From contig OX621164.1 in NCBI GenBank assembly GCA_951640195.1, forward strand, positions 415,098-479,097: a DNA stretch of 64,000 bases. Reading direction: 5' to 3'. Each line of letters starts with the position of its first letter. The stretch's first letter is position 1. Made by a program: the position numbers and the translations under genes. The DNA comes from Porpolomopsis calyptriformis. Its lineage: Eukaryota; Basidiomycota; Agaricomycetes; Agaricales; Hygrophoraceae. Under the pieces are notes generated by a model. That model saw nothing but the letters and a program-made list of their open reading frames with translations, searched no databases and was not told the DNA's origin. This document shows, in pieces, positions 11,268 to 23,822 of this stretch.

Positions 11268-12494
11268 TTTGAAGCAGTGTTATAACGATCTTGGTCAGAT
11301 CAGTCAGTCAGTGCGACGAGTAACGGCAGGACTCGGAATATGTCACACTGTGACCATGTCGCGTGACCATCACCGAAACATCTGGATGTTGCCACTTACA
11401 TCAGCGAAAAGGCTGAGTTATTATAAGGGTATATATGGCACTTGTATGGCCTTGTAAGATGTATTATGTCCACCAGTAATATCAATCTGGCGGTACCATG
11501 ATAAGGCCTTATAATGGTCCTATGAAACCCACCAGTCTGGCCAAGGGCTGTCAGTCTGGTGCCATTATACCAGGCTTTACTAGGTAGTATAAGAATGGTG
11601 ATATCTTATTAGGTGCAAAACAAAAATATTATCCCCCCTGTGCAACATATTTCACTTACTCCACCTTACCCTAATTTTAAAGACTGCATTCTACGTGATT
11701 CAAACCCTCACCTTCATGGCCTTTGCTGTTTCTAGCAATATTAGTACCTTATACCACTGCACTAAAAGCACAACTAATAGTTTATAGCAAAAGAACCTAT
11801 TGGTATTGACTGTGCAAGAAGCCTTGGATGCTACACCCACTATGTTGATAGATCCATGCTTGGCTCTAGCAAGTTGCTAACTAGCTTATACAGGCTTACA
11901 TTACTCTCACAAACCAGGTACATATACATCTAGCTGGTATTGTCTGATATGGGTCTTGTAAACCTGATAACAGCCTGACAGTGGCTGATAAGACACTGAT
12001 AATTCAAGGTCAGGTTGATGCGGTGCTTGTCATGCAGTCACAAATCTGTTAGGGCCCTTACATGTATGTACAATATTGCTATTTGAATTATCAGCAAATG
12101 TTCAAAACCCTGCCAATGTCAGGTGACTGATACAAGTTGTCAGCTGGCAGGTATGGGCAGCAGAGGGAATGTAAGGGAAAAGCAGACATATAGATAACAT
12201 ATGATATCGTACCTGACTGGCATGTGTTGGAATAGTGAATCCGGACTGCCATAATGTTGAAATACCATCCGAGATGAATCTGGAATGGCCATCGCATTGG
12301 ATAGGCATTCAAGATGGCATCCGGAATGGCAAAGTGAAGCCCAGTCTGGCCATGGCGTCAGCTTACTATCCAAGCCTGGGTCCAGACTGGCTATTGTATT
12401 GCAAGTCGAGGCCATAGCATGAAATGTGGTTGTAAATCCATATATTCTCTCCCTTCATACGTCAGAACACCAAGTGTGAGAAACTAGAGCTACA
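11268..12494. other. Non-coding interval: gene promoter, then transposon subterminal region
   Basis: The first 190 bp are the upstream region of the minus-strand gene. From about 11455 the sequence becomes AT-rich and repeatedly carries short motifs around CAGTCTGG or its complement (for example 11548-11578 and 12350-12392). Similar motifs recur on the far side of the Plavaka genes, which suggests subterminal repeats of that transposon. No gene is visible. Confidence 0.45.
11684..11772 (-). repeat. Possible tRNA-derived SINE fragment
   Basis: On the minus strand an A-box-like TAGTGCAGTGG is followed about 50 nt later by a B-box-like GGTTTGAATC, with a 5-bp stem (TTGCT/AGCAA) at the position of an anticodon arm. 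It lacks a proper acceptor stem, so it is not a functional tRNA. It is a weak call. Confidence 0.25.
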
Positions 12495-14560
12495 ATGGTA
12501 CAAACCCCTCCACACCGTACAAGTCTAGTTCCTCCAATCCCTCTCCATCCTCGGGGCCCAGCTCTTTGATCTCCCCATCGGCACCATCCTCTCCAGCCTA
12601 ATCATCCCCCTCACCTTCTTCACCCTCTTCGGGCACATATCCATAATCAATTTCTTCATCCTGATCGACTTCGCGGTTGTCTCCATCATCTTGAACCAAG
12701 ATAGATCCATCGTCTGAAGCAATATCAACATCTTCATCTTGATCCGGTGAGGTGCCGCTGTGAGAACTTGCTGCCACTTTGTGCCCAATTCCACCACCCA
12801 GGAATCTTATGAATGTGTCATGATCGACAAACCTAGCAAGCTGGAATTAGATGCAAGTAACATAGAACATAAGCGAAATGTACATTCCAATGTAGTAGTA
12901 TACCCAATCTTTGTTGTTGTCCTCTTTGCGGCAGGCAATTGACGGCCCCAAAAGATCTGAGGTTTGTCCATAGGTAAAGGCAGGAATTAAGTGCACCGCT
13001 CTAAGTACTTCGTTTGGATCCAAAAATCTAAACGCATTGGGATCATCGGATGGCAGAAAGCCAATTCGATGGAGGCACCGTGTTTTGAATCCACCAGGGG
13101 CACTCATATCACAGCTGTACCAATGCACCCATAGGAAGTGCATTGACTGAGTTTCCCATGAACGCGAAGTTGGACTGATGTTTCTGATGTTGACGTGAAA
13201 GATGCCGATCACTTGTGCATACCAGTATGGGTGTTGCTCTATTTCATTGGAGTTATCCTCATGGGGAAGTACCATGATATCGGGGTGAGTGCGAGGATTG
13301 ATCGAGTCTTGTGCTTGGCGCATATCGTAAGTTGTATAATTTATATGAAGAACCTTGTGACGATAAAGATGATTGTTGACAAATAGGATATTGTCCCGAT
13401 CTTTATCTGTGAATGAATGCTCGTCTCCTTCATAGGGAATGCCTGCAAGATAACCAAGTAAATGGTCTTTGAGTTGCGGTAAAAAATTCTGAATGTAACT
13501 AATATGAATAACTGTCATGCATGGAGGCAATTAGAATGACGTTACCTTGAGAGCTGAATCCTGTTGATTTGTATTGAGCCATCCAGTGAGATCTTGATAG
13601 TACCACTGTGAGTCGGATATATGATGGTGGAGTTGGGGAGAAGTATATAGAAGGGGCTCGGGGTCACTGAATCCTACCAACACTTCTTGGCTTGCAGCTT
13701 CAGTACGTTCGGTCACCTTGGATTCTTCCTCATGTTGGGCAATTCTACACAAGATGGCCTCCCGTCATTGATGTTTCGCGATTTGAAATGCGAAACACGT
13801 ATTCTTGTTCATTTGGACATAGAAGTGCTTGACCTGATGGTGTTCCAACTCACCCTAGAGTATGAATTAGCATAGAGATGTTCAAAATATTAGAAGACTT
13901 ACCACTTGGGTTGTATAATTGTCTGTAGGCCCATAGCGGCGAATAGTAGCAGTGTAATCCCCCAGCGCATGATATTTGTAGGTAGAGAGGTTCAGTTTTT
14001 TGATCTTTGGACCAGCTTTATCCTTCTCTTTTGATGGATCACCCTTACCCCTGGTTGTAAGTGCAGCTGCTCGTCATCCACAGGCAGCTTCTTCATGTGG
14101 TAGTTCTGTAGTCACATAGGCTGCACATGTAATTTTGAGAAAGCGTCGAACTGCTGCCCCGAGAGTTTTTGTAGCTCTCTCAAAGAGAGACAATGTTCCC
14201 TCCATGTGAAGATGAAGCTTGGCATGGGAATGCCAATATGCAAGTTCAAACAAGAGATCGAGAATGATCTCATTATGAGGAGATGGCAAGAGCCCCTCGA
14301 TAACAGGAATAATGCACTGAGCCATTAGATATCAGTCGGCATACCTTTGAATAAGAATGAGACATACCTGGAGAATGTCTTCGAAGTCTCGCGCAGCAAG
14401 CTTCTTCATTGCAGAAACATTGTTTCCGAAATGGCAAATCGTATCGCGCCCAAAGGTTGGGACTATCCGAAATCTGAAGAGAATGTGAGCTTGTGTGATA
14501 CAATTGATTGAAGCCCACTTACCTCTTGTTGAAAGTTTGAATACTGTCATTTCCAGCCGC

Positions 14561-15138
14561 TGATGCGATGTGGAGCTGTCTGAGCTCTGGGATCTGCCCC
14601 GAGAGATAATGGGAGGCACAATAGAAAGGAGCTATCAAAGAAATCGTAAAAATAGAAGAAATAGAAGAAATCAGAAAATAGGAGCACTCTCTAGAATGCT
14701 AGAGGTGGTCGAAGAGGCTCAAACATGAAGGACTGGATGTGGGACGATGGAATCTATCTTCCTTCTCTATGATACAAACATATCTACAAGTAAATATATC
14801 TGTGAAAACAAAGATCCCTTTATATGCTATATAGTAAAGGGATGAGACTTCTGAACGAAGCCACCAGTGAAAGGGATGATGGAAACGATGGAGAACTACA
14901 CAATGGATGTCTGGCTATCAGATGCATTCTTTGATATGAGCTGCGAACGCGAATCGAAGGATCAAAGAATTTGAAGAAATTCGCAGAAATCCAAAGTGTT
15001 CGGAGATAAATCGCTGGACAGGAAGCCGAATCGCGTAGTCGGGGACATTATAGCAGTGTAGTGGACATCTGGGGGATCATGTAGATATATGGAACATGTA
15101 CTCCAGACCTCAGGGGACCAAGGGGTCATATCACCACA
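14561..15138 (-). repeat. LTR of family L2 inside the Plavaka gene
   Basis: This 578-bp block starts TGTGGTGATATGACC and ends GCATCA on the minus strand. It is a close copy of 34881-35459 and matches the LTR of element E5 (49311-49892) in its start and length. Unlike the other LTRs, no target duplication is visible at its flanks. Confidence 0.65.
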
Positions 15139-15147
15139 TAGAGTATT

Positions 15148-15608
15148 TGTTAAGGTGCAGTGGTCTTTCGGTCGGCTTAGAGAGGTCAACGGATAGAACA
15201 GAGATCTCAGTCAAATGACTAAGGGGGGGTGTCTATGTTGAGGTCGAAACTGAGAATACAATCTAGTTACGCGCTACTTATCCAACTACTGTGGGTGGCT
15301 GCGCAACTGCGGATGGCATCATTGTCGACTAATGGCAGAAGTCTCTCGCATGTGTGACGTGACAGTCACGGGTCACAATGACAGAGAGAGACGATGGAGG
15401 AAAAGACGAAGTAAGGAGGGTGGCAGATTGACGAGATAAGATTAGATAAGTGAAAAGGTGAAATCAAGGAAAGTAGATGGAGGTCCAATCGGTGATGTCA
15501 CATGTCACGTCACGGTCACGGTGGTCGACGAATCGAGCGTGACAGTCACAATGGTCATGGACAAGGACGAATGGTCGAAGAATGAAAAAGAATGAACGTA
15601 TCGTAACA
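15148..15608 (+). repeat. Solo LTR related to E1, TSD GTATT
   Basis: A 461-bp TGTTAAGG...GTAACA repeat is flanked by perfect 5-bp duplications GTATT (15143-15147 and 15609-15613). Its start and several internal blocks match the 359-bp LTRs of E1, so it is a longer relative. It interrupts the Plavaka transposase just after the HLLRIL segment. Confidence 0.85.
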
Positions 15609-16364
15609 GTATTCGCAGCAAATGGAGTAGGATAGCCTTCCATACTCCAAGCTCGAACTCATGCATGAAGTCGGGCACAAACATTGAATAGAAATTGAAG
15701 CTAAAATTTGACAGACGGACAGAGAATGCACTCTACAATAAAGGTCAGGTGTAGATATTGAGAGATTTACAAGAACATACCTTCATTGGGAGTAATGACT
15801 TGTTGAAAAGCAAGTTATCAATCTTCTTGCTTATGAGACTAGTTCCCTTCTCAAAAATCCATTGGTGCACCCTTGTGATCGTCTTTTGAAGCCAGTGGTC
15901 ATCTTCACGAAATTTACCTCATTGTTGACAGTTGGCAGTGGTTCCCATTGCTGGAATCCACTTCTTATCAATCAGGCAGCGGGGGCAGGGGCATTTAGCG
16001 AGATACCTAATGCATGCAAGTAGAATCCTGCTATGTAGTCAATAAAATAATGTAGTTACAAATATGACAGAACTTACTTCTCAGGGTAATCTGCCGAGTA
16101 GGTGAAAAACCATGGAAAGAGGCAGCATTTGACTCTGTCACTGCATAGCAATACAATTCCATGTTCATAAGCATGCATGAAGTCGTCATCGAGGAGGAGG
16201 AGCCAGATTTGCTGCATCAACTCCTGCTTGCAGAATTTTAGAATGGCCGATGTAGCAGGTATACCAAAGGTCTTCGTGTAAAAGTCTTGAAAGTCATCAG
16301 AGAGCTGATGAATAAGAAATTTATGTGAGGAAGTTTATTGGCGAAAATTATGTGAGAGGGACAT

Positions 16365-16764
16365 TGTCACAGTCATAATTTTCCTTTCTTTTTCTTATCT
16401 TATCACATGCAAACTTGTATCTTATCTTGGGGATCCCCATTCTTTCATTGGGATTCCCCATTGCCTTTCTCCAGGATTCCCCACTACTCTACCTATATGT
16501 GGACACCTTTCATTTCCATTCTTGTTTCAACCCCTTTATGATTCGTCATCGGTCATGATGACTCATCCTTATCTCCAACACATGTTTATGTCGCACTGAC
16601 TCACACAGATAAGTAGTCAGTATATAAAGGGTACTTCTGTACGTATCAGACCTTAAGTCTGATTCCTCGTTAGCTACTCATAACAAGGACTTAGAACCAT
16701 ACCCTATATCTCTTGGGACAGAACACCCAAAGTAAAACGCGTTTTAAACAACCGGTTTATAACA
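16365..16764 (-). repeat. Solo LTR of family L1, TSD GACAT
   Basis: This 400-bp repeat begins TGTTATAAACC and ends GTGACA on the minus strand. It is flanked by perfect GACAT duplications (16360-16364 and 16765-16769). It interrupts the Plavaka transposase after HHLAYIPS. Confidence 0.92.
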
Positions 16765-18378
16765 GACATACAGATGGAATATAGGCCAGGTGATGGGCCG
16801 CAGATGAGATTGGTTTGCCGCGGATGTATTTTGAGAGACTTCTGAAGAATGTGTAAATAGGCCAGAGGGAAGCTGTACCAAAGCTTGTCAGATGGGTTGA
16901 ATCCGACCAGACCATGATGGGAGCGATAGCGATCTCCATCTCTGGGTTATGATCGGGTCCCCTCTCCTGAGCATGGATTTTCACATCCTCCTCAATCATA
17001 GCATCTGAATTGTACAATTCAGTGAATATACGGGTTTCACCTGGACTTGTGTTGTCTCTGGAAGATGCGTCATATTGAACGGTAGGATCTGTTTGTCTCT
17101 GGAATAGCTTGAATGGCACCCAATGATATTGGCGTGCAGTTGGACTCTGATAGGCAGCTTTGATGACTTCAATTATCCAGCGGTAGTAGACTCCCTTCAC
17201 TTCATATACAGGAGTATCAGCTTCAGACTTGAATTTTGTTTTTTCATGTGGCAAATTTAGTTTTACTGAGCCATCTTACCAACCATCATTAGCTGAGAAA
17301 GCATCTCCAGTAGAATTGTATTCATCAAGATGCTCAAGTTCATGAGCAGCCCTGAAGTCACAAAGGTCCTCGCAGTTAAAATCATCTGCGAGGATTACAT
17401 CTTGGACCAAACGGTCGAGTCTGGCAGCAGATGTGGTGTACGTGTCATAGGACCAATGCATAAGCTGGAAAACTGTTGCATTGAGAAATGGGGCAAAAAA
17501 GGGTGTCTTGAGTTTGCTGAAACCGCTGATGGGGTTTATGGATTGAGGATTTGGTGTGGGAGCTATAGCATGAGTTGGCGCATCGCAAAACAAATCAAGG
17601 GTGAGTTCATCTTCAGGATCTATACCAGGCTTGGTAGTGTACCTGCGAAACACACCAAAATGATTTGGCTTGGTGTCGAATACTGGCATTGAGGGTTCAG
17701 GTGGGATGGGCAATTTGGGTGTGGGGGTTTCTGGTTGTTCTGGCCTGGGCAGGTTACGGGGAGGTGGGCGAGGTATGTGTATTAGTAAACCAGAAACAGA
17801 TGTGGGCAAATAATCATGGAGAGCATGGGGAGCTCTGCGCTTGCGCCTAGCTCGGCTGACTGAAAATGGGATGGGGTCATTTGGGGGATCATGAGCTGGG
17901 GGTGGGGCTACTTCCAGGTTGTATTCAGGTACGTTATGCAGCAGGTCATCAACCTGATAACATCCAATATAATTTACAATGATTAAAGTTATGGCCTACA
18001 TACCTCATTTAGTTGATCCCACAAGACTTCACGTTCGTGACCCATATCCACGTCATTTTCTAGTTGCAATATCTTTGCTTTTTTGGCATTCTTGATGTTC
18101 TCGCGATTTCTTGCAAGTGACGCCATGGTCAAGGTGCAGGTTTTCTTGCAGTGCTTGAGATGGACGCTAAGGCCATGGCTGTCATCAAACAAGCGCTTGC
18201 AAGCAATGCAAGTGACCATAATAGCAAGAAAAAGAAAGAGGATCTGCATGGTACTAGCAGAGAGCCTCACTAGACTTGACAATCCCAGATCGATAAGTTT
18301 GAAATCACATGATGTACATCTGACATGTAACCCCAAAAAGCGTGTCTCCCCAAATTTTAATCTTGACCTTATACCCTC

Positions 18379-20572
18379 ATGCCTCAAAAACCGAAAGCTA
18401 CATCCAAATCCTACACCTCCGGTGTCCCTTCATACAGGAATCAAGTCAGTAAAAAGAGTTGCAGGTCCAAATACCACCAAATCACCAGTGATCAGGAATC
18501 CTCTGATGGCTCATCCGATGAGGAAAGCAATGGCGAGTAAGTTTTTGATTGCATTTAGATACTTGTAACACTGGAGCGGTTTCAGCCCAAGAAGTATGTG
18601 AGCATCAGAAGACCCCACACAGAATCGCTACAATGGATCCTAAGAAGTAGAATTACAAGAGAGTCACAAATGCAAATGGAACTCCCAACAGCTTCAAGCT
18701 ACATTCAAGCATTCTTCAACTCAGAAGAGGGGAAAGTAAGTCAATCACCATTGTCTCTGATGCATATGTATACTGCTATCTTCAATATAGGGAACAAAGT
18801 TTCTTACTTCCATATAAAAAAGCTGCATGATACATTCCATGCAGAATCAGTCTGTTTTGTCATTTGGTTCAATCCTTCCAGATTGGCATGCGAATGGAAC
18901 AGGGCAGAGATCCCACTGAAGATCCTGATGAGACTCTAGAAGCTATGTGAGTATTGACATTCTCGACATACAAATATTGACTACATGGTTTAGAGATAAA
19001 GCTGCTCAAAGGGAGGCCAACTGCTGTTATAAACCGGTTGTTCAGAATGCATTTTACTTTGGGTGTTCTGTCCCAAGAGATATAGGGTATGGTTCTAAGT
19101 CCTTGTTATGAGTAGCTAATGAGGAATCAGACTTAAGGTCTGATACGTACAGAAGTACCCTTTATATACTGACTACTTATCTGTGTGAGTCAGTGCGACA
19201 TAAACATGTGTTGGAGATAAGGATGAGTCATCATGACCGATGACGAATCATAAAGGGGTTGAAACAAGAATGGAAATGAAAGGTGTCCACATATAGGTAG
19301 AGTAGTGGGGAATCCCAGAGAAAGGCAATAGGGAATCCCAACGAAAGAATGGGGATCCCCAAGATAAGATACAAGTTTGCATGTGATAAGATAAGAAAAA
19401 GAAAGGAAAATTATGACTGTGACAACTGCGTATACAATGCGGTTGTCAGTTTACTTCCTTGCCTGCCTGAAGAGATCAAATATTTTGAATCATGCCAAGA
19501 CGTCGACACCCTCCACAATCTACTTAACTTCATGAGTAGTCGCTATATCACAATGGTCAAATTTGATACTGGATTCTGTAGGTTGAAGAACATGCTCGTT
19601 TTACTCATACAGATGACATCGGGTCTCTGCGTTATGTAGCCATATCTTACATCCCCATGAGACTCGACTGGCCTTCCATATGCCCCACAAATCGCAACAA
19701 GAGCGAACGTGGCTTTGCGCATGTCACATCTGCCCGCTTGCTCTGCCCTCGTAGCATGCGAGATGAATTCCATCAAGATGAAGAAACGTAGGTACTCATG
19801 TGCTTATTATTGTATTCATTACTACTTCTATCAATGATACAGATTTTGTCACAACATTCAAGAGGGCCAGATCACCATTGCGGCCAGTGATTGGCCATCT
19901 TTTTTGTACCCTGAGGATGTTTATGATCCAGACGCCATCGACCATGGACTTTTAAGAGGACCATTCCTCTTATCGGTGATCCAGGTGTCCCTCACCATTC
20001 ACTCATACCACTAAATCTTTTTCTATAGTGCTTCCATCATATTTTCACATAGCCTCGTACAGCGATGAAGGTAACACCTGGACCTGCCGCTGGAAAGAAA
20101 TTGATGATGGATATACACAACATCACAAACCTGACTCCTCGTAACATTGCATATATCGCCGTCATTGTAAGTAACTACCAATACATTTGAATCTACTAAC
20201 TATTTCACAGGCTCAGTTCATCCTCAATGCCCAGGAAGAATGGGCAGTTGAGGATGGGACTTTTAATGTGGCCGAATTTTTCAAGAACATTGTAGATCTG
20301 TTTGATGGTGAGGACAGGGACCCTGAGTGGAGTGAGGACACACTCGGGTGGTGGAATTAGTGAGTACCCCAATATCTTTATTGTACCTAGCCATCACAAG
20401 ACCTTCCTATCAGTCACGTCTTCAGGATAAAGCACAGCTGCGCTTCTCAAGCAGCTCGCAAAGATCGCCATTCCAAAGTGGCAAAATTAGCTGCCCAGCG
20501 TGCAGCCTGCCGCGCACAAAGGAATCTGGGGAACAATAACCCAGCAGACAACAATCCAATGAACAAGAATTG
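18379..20572 (+). pseudogene. Plavaka-linked accessory protein (DUF6698-like), interrupted
   Basis: The gene is transcribed away from the transposase. Several GT-AG introns fit. A Ser/Lys-rich start (18379-18536) is followed by a decayed exon with an in-frame stop, then after the LTR by HTDDIGSLRYVAISYIPM, RGFAHVTSARLLCP, AASDWPSFLYPEDVYDPDAI, HHIFT, an exon with LTPRNIAYIAVI, and AQFILNAQEEWAVEDGTFNV...WWN. The SDWPSFLYPE/IFTSP pattern is that of a fungal family that I recall as DUF6698, often found next to transposases. The last exon is Arg/Ala/Asn-rich and ends at 20570-20572. A 400-bp solo LTR splits it at 19025-19424. Function is unknown; a role in transposition is inference from its position. 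Confidence 0.55.
19025..19424 (+). repeat. Solo LTR of family L1, TSD ACTGC
   Basis: A 400-bp copy with ends TGTTATAAACC...GTGACA is flanked by perfect ACTGC duplications (19020-19024 and 19425-19429). It is nearly identical to the inverted copy at 16365-16764. Confidence 0.93.
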
Positions 20573-21561
20573 AGTCTAATACCTCCTCACCTGTCACGAC
20601 TGATTGCTCTTCTTTTCTTTTACTCATCAGCATAGGATTTTGTTCTCATTCGCATATTCTTATCCATTGGCTCAGTCCTGAATTGTTCGCTACTACATTC
20701 CCTGTTCCCTCTGCGATTGCTTGTTGCCTGCATTCAGCTGCCTCTACTTGTTCTCATCGCTCCCACTCATTTACTGCTACTCACCTTCTCGCTTGTTCTT
20801 GATTATCCCGCTGCACTGTAGTATTGTAGTATCAATGATAATGATTGTCATTATATGATTGAATGGGAACATTTAGACGTAAGGACTGTGTAATAGAAGG
20901 CTCAACCCATACATGGTGATGTATAGGATGGTATTGGCAGAGCTCACCTTCTAGCTATAACCTGCCAGAATAGCAAAGTCTGCCCAAGACTCTCGCTGTT
21001 CTGGCTGTGATCTGGTAATAGTCCCCCATTCCCAAGGCAGATACTGCCAGAATGGTTGGTCTCAGTAGGCAGGGTGGGGTCTTAAAATATCAAACAGGTC
21101 CATAGACATTAATTTCCAAGCTGGTCCCAATTCAGGGGGGCCTTCTAATAAAGCTGAGGCTTACAAGTCCTTGGATTTATTTTTTACTTTTGCTGATGAT
21201 ATTTGGTCTTGTAGGAAAGGTAACAGTCTGAGATTCATTTGTATACCTTTACATGGCTCTGCCAGTCTGACCACCACTTAACAGCCATATAAGGTTTGGA
21301 CCTTTTTACTGATGTAAGGCAGCTCTTATCTGGACCCTGTTGTACCTTTGGGGTATAGTTTTTGTGTTAGCCAGAAGTCCCCCCAAAGGTCAATGTCATG
21401 CTGATGGTTGCAATATATAAGTATAAATGGAAATTCTTTCCTTTTGTACCAACCTAGATGGTTCCTGACCAACTATCTATCCACCATTGTGAGGAACATT
21501 TGCCTAACATCATTATCAGCTTCAGTAGACATGGTGCTTCTGGGGTCATGTAAGCTGTACT
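20573..21561. other. Non-coding flank of the Plavaka element
   Basis: No gene is seen. After a pyrimidine-rich 3' region the sequence carries repeated GCCAGAATGG/TCTGGC-like motifs (20960-21100, 21250-21290) comparable to those left of the transposase. This is consistent with a subterminal region. Confidence 0.4.
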
Positions 21562-21972
21562 TGTTATAAACCGGTTGTTCAGAACGCATTTTACTTTGGG
21601 TGTTCTGTCCCAAGAGATATAGGGTATGGTTCCAAGTCCTTGTTATGAGTAGCTAACGAGGAATCAGACTTAAGGTCTGATACGTACAAGAGGTACCCTT
21701 TATATACTAACTACTTATCTGTGTGAGTTAGTGCGACATAACATGAGGTAGAGATAAGAATGAGTCATTGTGATCGATGACGAATCATAAGGGGTTGAAA
21801 CGTAACAGAAATGAAAGGTATCTGCATATGGATAAAGTAATGGGGAATCCCTGGGGAATCCCGGAGAAATGCAATGGGGAATCCCAATGAAAGAATGTGG
21901 GGATTCCCAAGATAAGATACAGGTTTGCATATGATAAGATAAAGGAAAGGAAAGAAAATTCTGACCATGACA
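21562..21972 (+). repeat. Solo LTR of family L1, TSD GTACT
   Basis: A 411-bp copy runs TGTTATAAACC...CATGACA, flanked by perfect GTACT duplications (21557-21561 and 21973-21977). Confidence 0.93.
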
Positions 21973-22375
21973 GTACTCTCTCCCTCACTATTACATTGAT
22001 TGTACATACACTAATAACACAGGCAAATACACATCTCACTCAGACTCATCCAAGGCAGAAGACTACTAGCGGCCTTGGTGTCCACTTTGTCAGCCCAATA
22101 AAACACCAGGATAAGAAGAAAACTTCAACCACCATTCATATCCCTGGTCATCATTACAAGTGCTAGGCTGTCTTGTGAGAGATTGAGGCCCTAAAATAAC
22201 AATCATCACAACACCCTACCCCTTAAGCTGTCAATGAAGTAGATGATTATTGTATATCAGCAGATAATGCTGACAATGACACTACTGATATGCATGGGAC
22301 TGTCAAGTATGATCAAGCTAGCCCCTAGGAAATGCTAGCCTCCCTGAAGTGGTGAATACAGCCAGACAATGAAGC
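21973..22375. other. Degenerate coding-like interval
   Basis: A plus-strand frame with stops reads on from THLTQTHPRQ to a W/LP-rich segment near 22390. It weakly resembles the N-terminus of fungal KDZ-type transposases, but it is too damaged to call. Confidence 0.2.
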
Positions 22376-22728
22376 TTACTCATTATACAATAGATGGATT
22401 ACTCTGTTGCCAGGTCCCTTAGAAGCCATTGCTATCTTCAGCATTATCTTGTGAGCTAGTTTTGGGGTTACTCCAGTAACTGCCTTTGCTTGAGTCTTAA
22501 GGTTAATAAGTGTGCCAGGTTGAATAATAGTCCTGGTGGGCACCTTGGCTTTTATTGCCTTGGAAGCAGCACCTTTTGCAGCAGCAGTTGTCTTTGGGGC
22601 TGTAGCCATCACCTTTAGCTTTGTGGGAGCTATCACCTTGGGGGTAGTAGTCATCTCTCATGCAGATTTTGATGCAGGAGCCTTCTTGGTAGTAGTTGTC
22701 TCTGAGGTAGATTTTGATTTTGATGCAT

Positions 22729-22944
22729 GAGCTTTCTTGGTGGTAGCTAAGGACTTGACCATTTTAGTGGGCTTTGACATAGGAGCTTTCTTGGTGGTAG
22801 CTGAGGACTTGACCATTTTAGTGGGCTTTGACATAGGAGCTTTCTTGGTGGTAGCTGAGGGCTTGACCATTTTAGTGGGCTTTGATACAGGAGTTTTCTT
22901 AGAGGTTGCTAAGGGCTTAACTGATTTGGTAGGCTTTGATGCAG
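22729..22944 (-). repeat. Four 54-bp coding tandem repeats
   Basis: Units start at 22729, 22783, 22837 and 22891 and encode an 18-residue Lys-rich repeat (type KPTKMVKSSATTKKAPMS). The first two units are almost identical; the last is the most diverged. Confidence 0.9.
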
Positions 22945-23607
22945 GAATGCTTTCTTCTTCCCCCTCTTCTAAGCTAGAGCCATCCTCATCATCCACCTCA
23001 TCCTCATCAGCCAGGGCCTCACTCCCATCCCCAGCCTCGTCTTGGCTATCTCCATCATCCTCTTCTTTATCAAAAATTATCTTGTAGATAGCTTTATATT
23101 TATTGATGCAGTGTTTCTTTGATTGAGGACTCTCATTGTGATTTGCTGCTGGATGCTTGCAGCTATTGGTTACTGCTGATTTTGTAATGACCTGACTTTT
23201 GGCCTTAGAGGTCCTCACAATGGCCTTGCATTGGGCAGTCTTTCATTTTTGTTGTTGCTCCACATGGAATTAGATAGTATTTTGAAATGAAAATAAAGGA
23301 TTAATCTTACCTGGAGTGACTACCCTTCTGGTATGTCTATGTCAGACAGTCACTCACTGTCAGACTCTGTGGCCATGTCTTCATCTGAGTTAACTTCATT
23401 GCTGTTGACTTCTTCATACTCAAAGTTATCCTCATAGTCATCTTCCTGCAAAGCAACTGATAAGCATCCTTACAAGCCTTTGATACTAATGGTTAAGTCA
23501 AGTTACAGGAGCCTCAGGAGACTGTTTGATGCAGGTGATATGATTGCAAAGGAAGCAACTAAAAAATCATAGATTGGCTATCTATCAGCATATCTTGCAA
23601 AGGAAGG

Positions 23608-23822
23608 TGTAACAGTTCTTGATCTTGCAGTGCTCACAACCAGCTAGATACAACCAATATCTATTGGATATGTGTAAACCTGGTATGAGTGGTGGCAAGA
23701 TATAAAAAGAACTACCTAAATAAGGGTAAATACTACCTATATACTGCTCTCTGGTACAAACACCAATACATAAGGACTACATCCCTAATGTACACACTGT
23801 AACAGTAATATCTGTTACAGAA
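23608..23822 (-). repeat. Short non-autonomous repeat, copy 1
   Basis: This segment is a diverged inverted copy of 52361-52571. Shared blocks include CCAATATCTATTGG and CTATATACTGCTCT. Its ends carry TGTAACAG/CTGTTACA-like inverted motifs. It lies within an intron-like stretch of the decayed gene. Confidence 0.55.

Larger units (their letters stand above)
12495..18218 (-). pseudogene. Plavaka transposase, interrupted
   Basis: The start at 18218 gives an N-terminal zinc-finger pattern (CIACKRLFDDSHGLSVHLKH) as in Plavaka transposases. Then come a Pro-rich region (17276-17850), the conserved block with HWVPFKLF, MVWSDSTHLTSFG and YIRGKP (16765-17254), TYSADYPEK (about 16090), CPCPRC (about 15985), VPDFMHEFELGVWKA (about 15650), VPTFGRDTI (about 14450), and the C-terminal DQDSINPRTHPD-type region (12847-13530) with its acidic tail. 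Breaks: a TAA near 17276, a solo LTR at 16365-16764, a TGA near 15910, a solo LTR at 15148-15608, an LTR copy at 14561-15138, a TGA near 14071 and a TAG near 12600. Several short introns are also present, for example 14390-14336. The family assignment is strong and function is lost. Confidence 0.8.
11455..21561. mobile_element. Decayed Plavaka (CACTA-like) DNA transposon, two divergent genes
   Basis: The core is a transposase on the minus strand (12495-18218) and an accessory gene on the plus strand (18379-20572) that share a 160-bp divergent promoter. Both sides carry non-coding flanks with CAGTCTGG-like motifs. I could not find exact terminal inverted repeats or a target duplication, so both ends are approximate. 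Two solo LTRs and a further LTR copy lie in the transposase and one solo LTR in the accessory gene; together with stop codons they show the element is dead. Confidence 0.65.
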
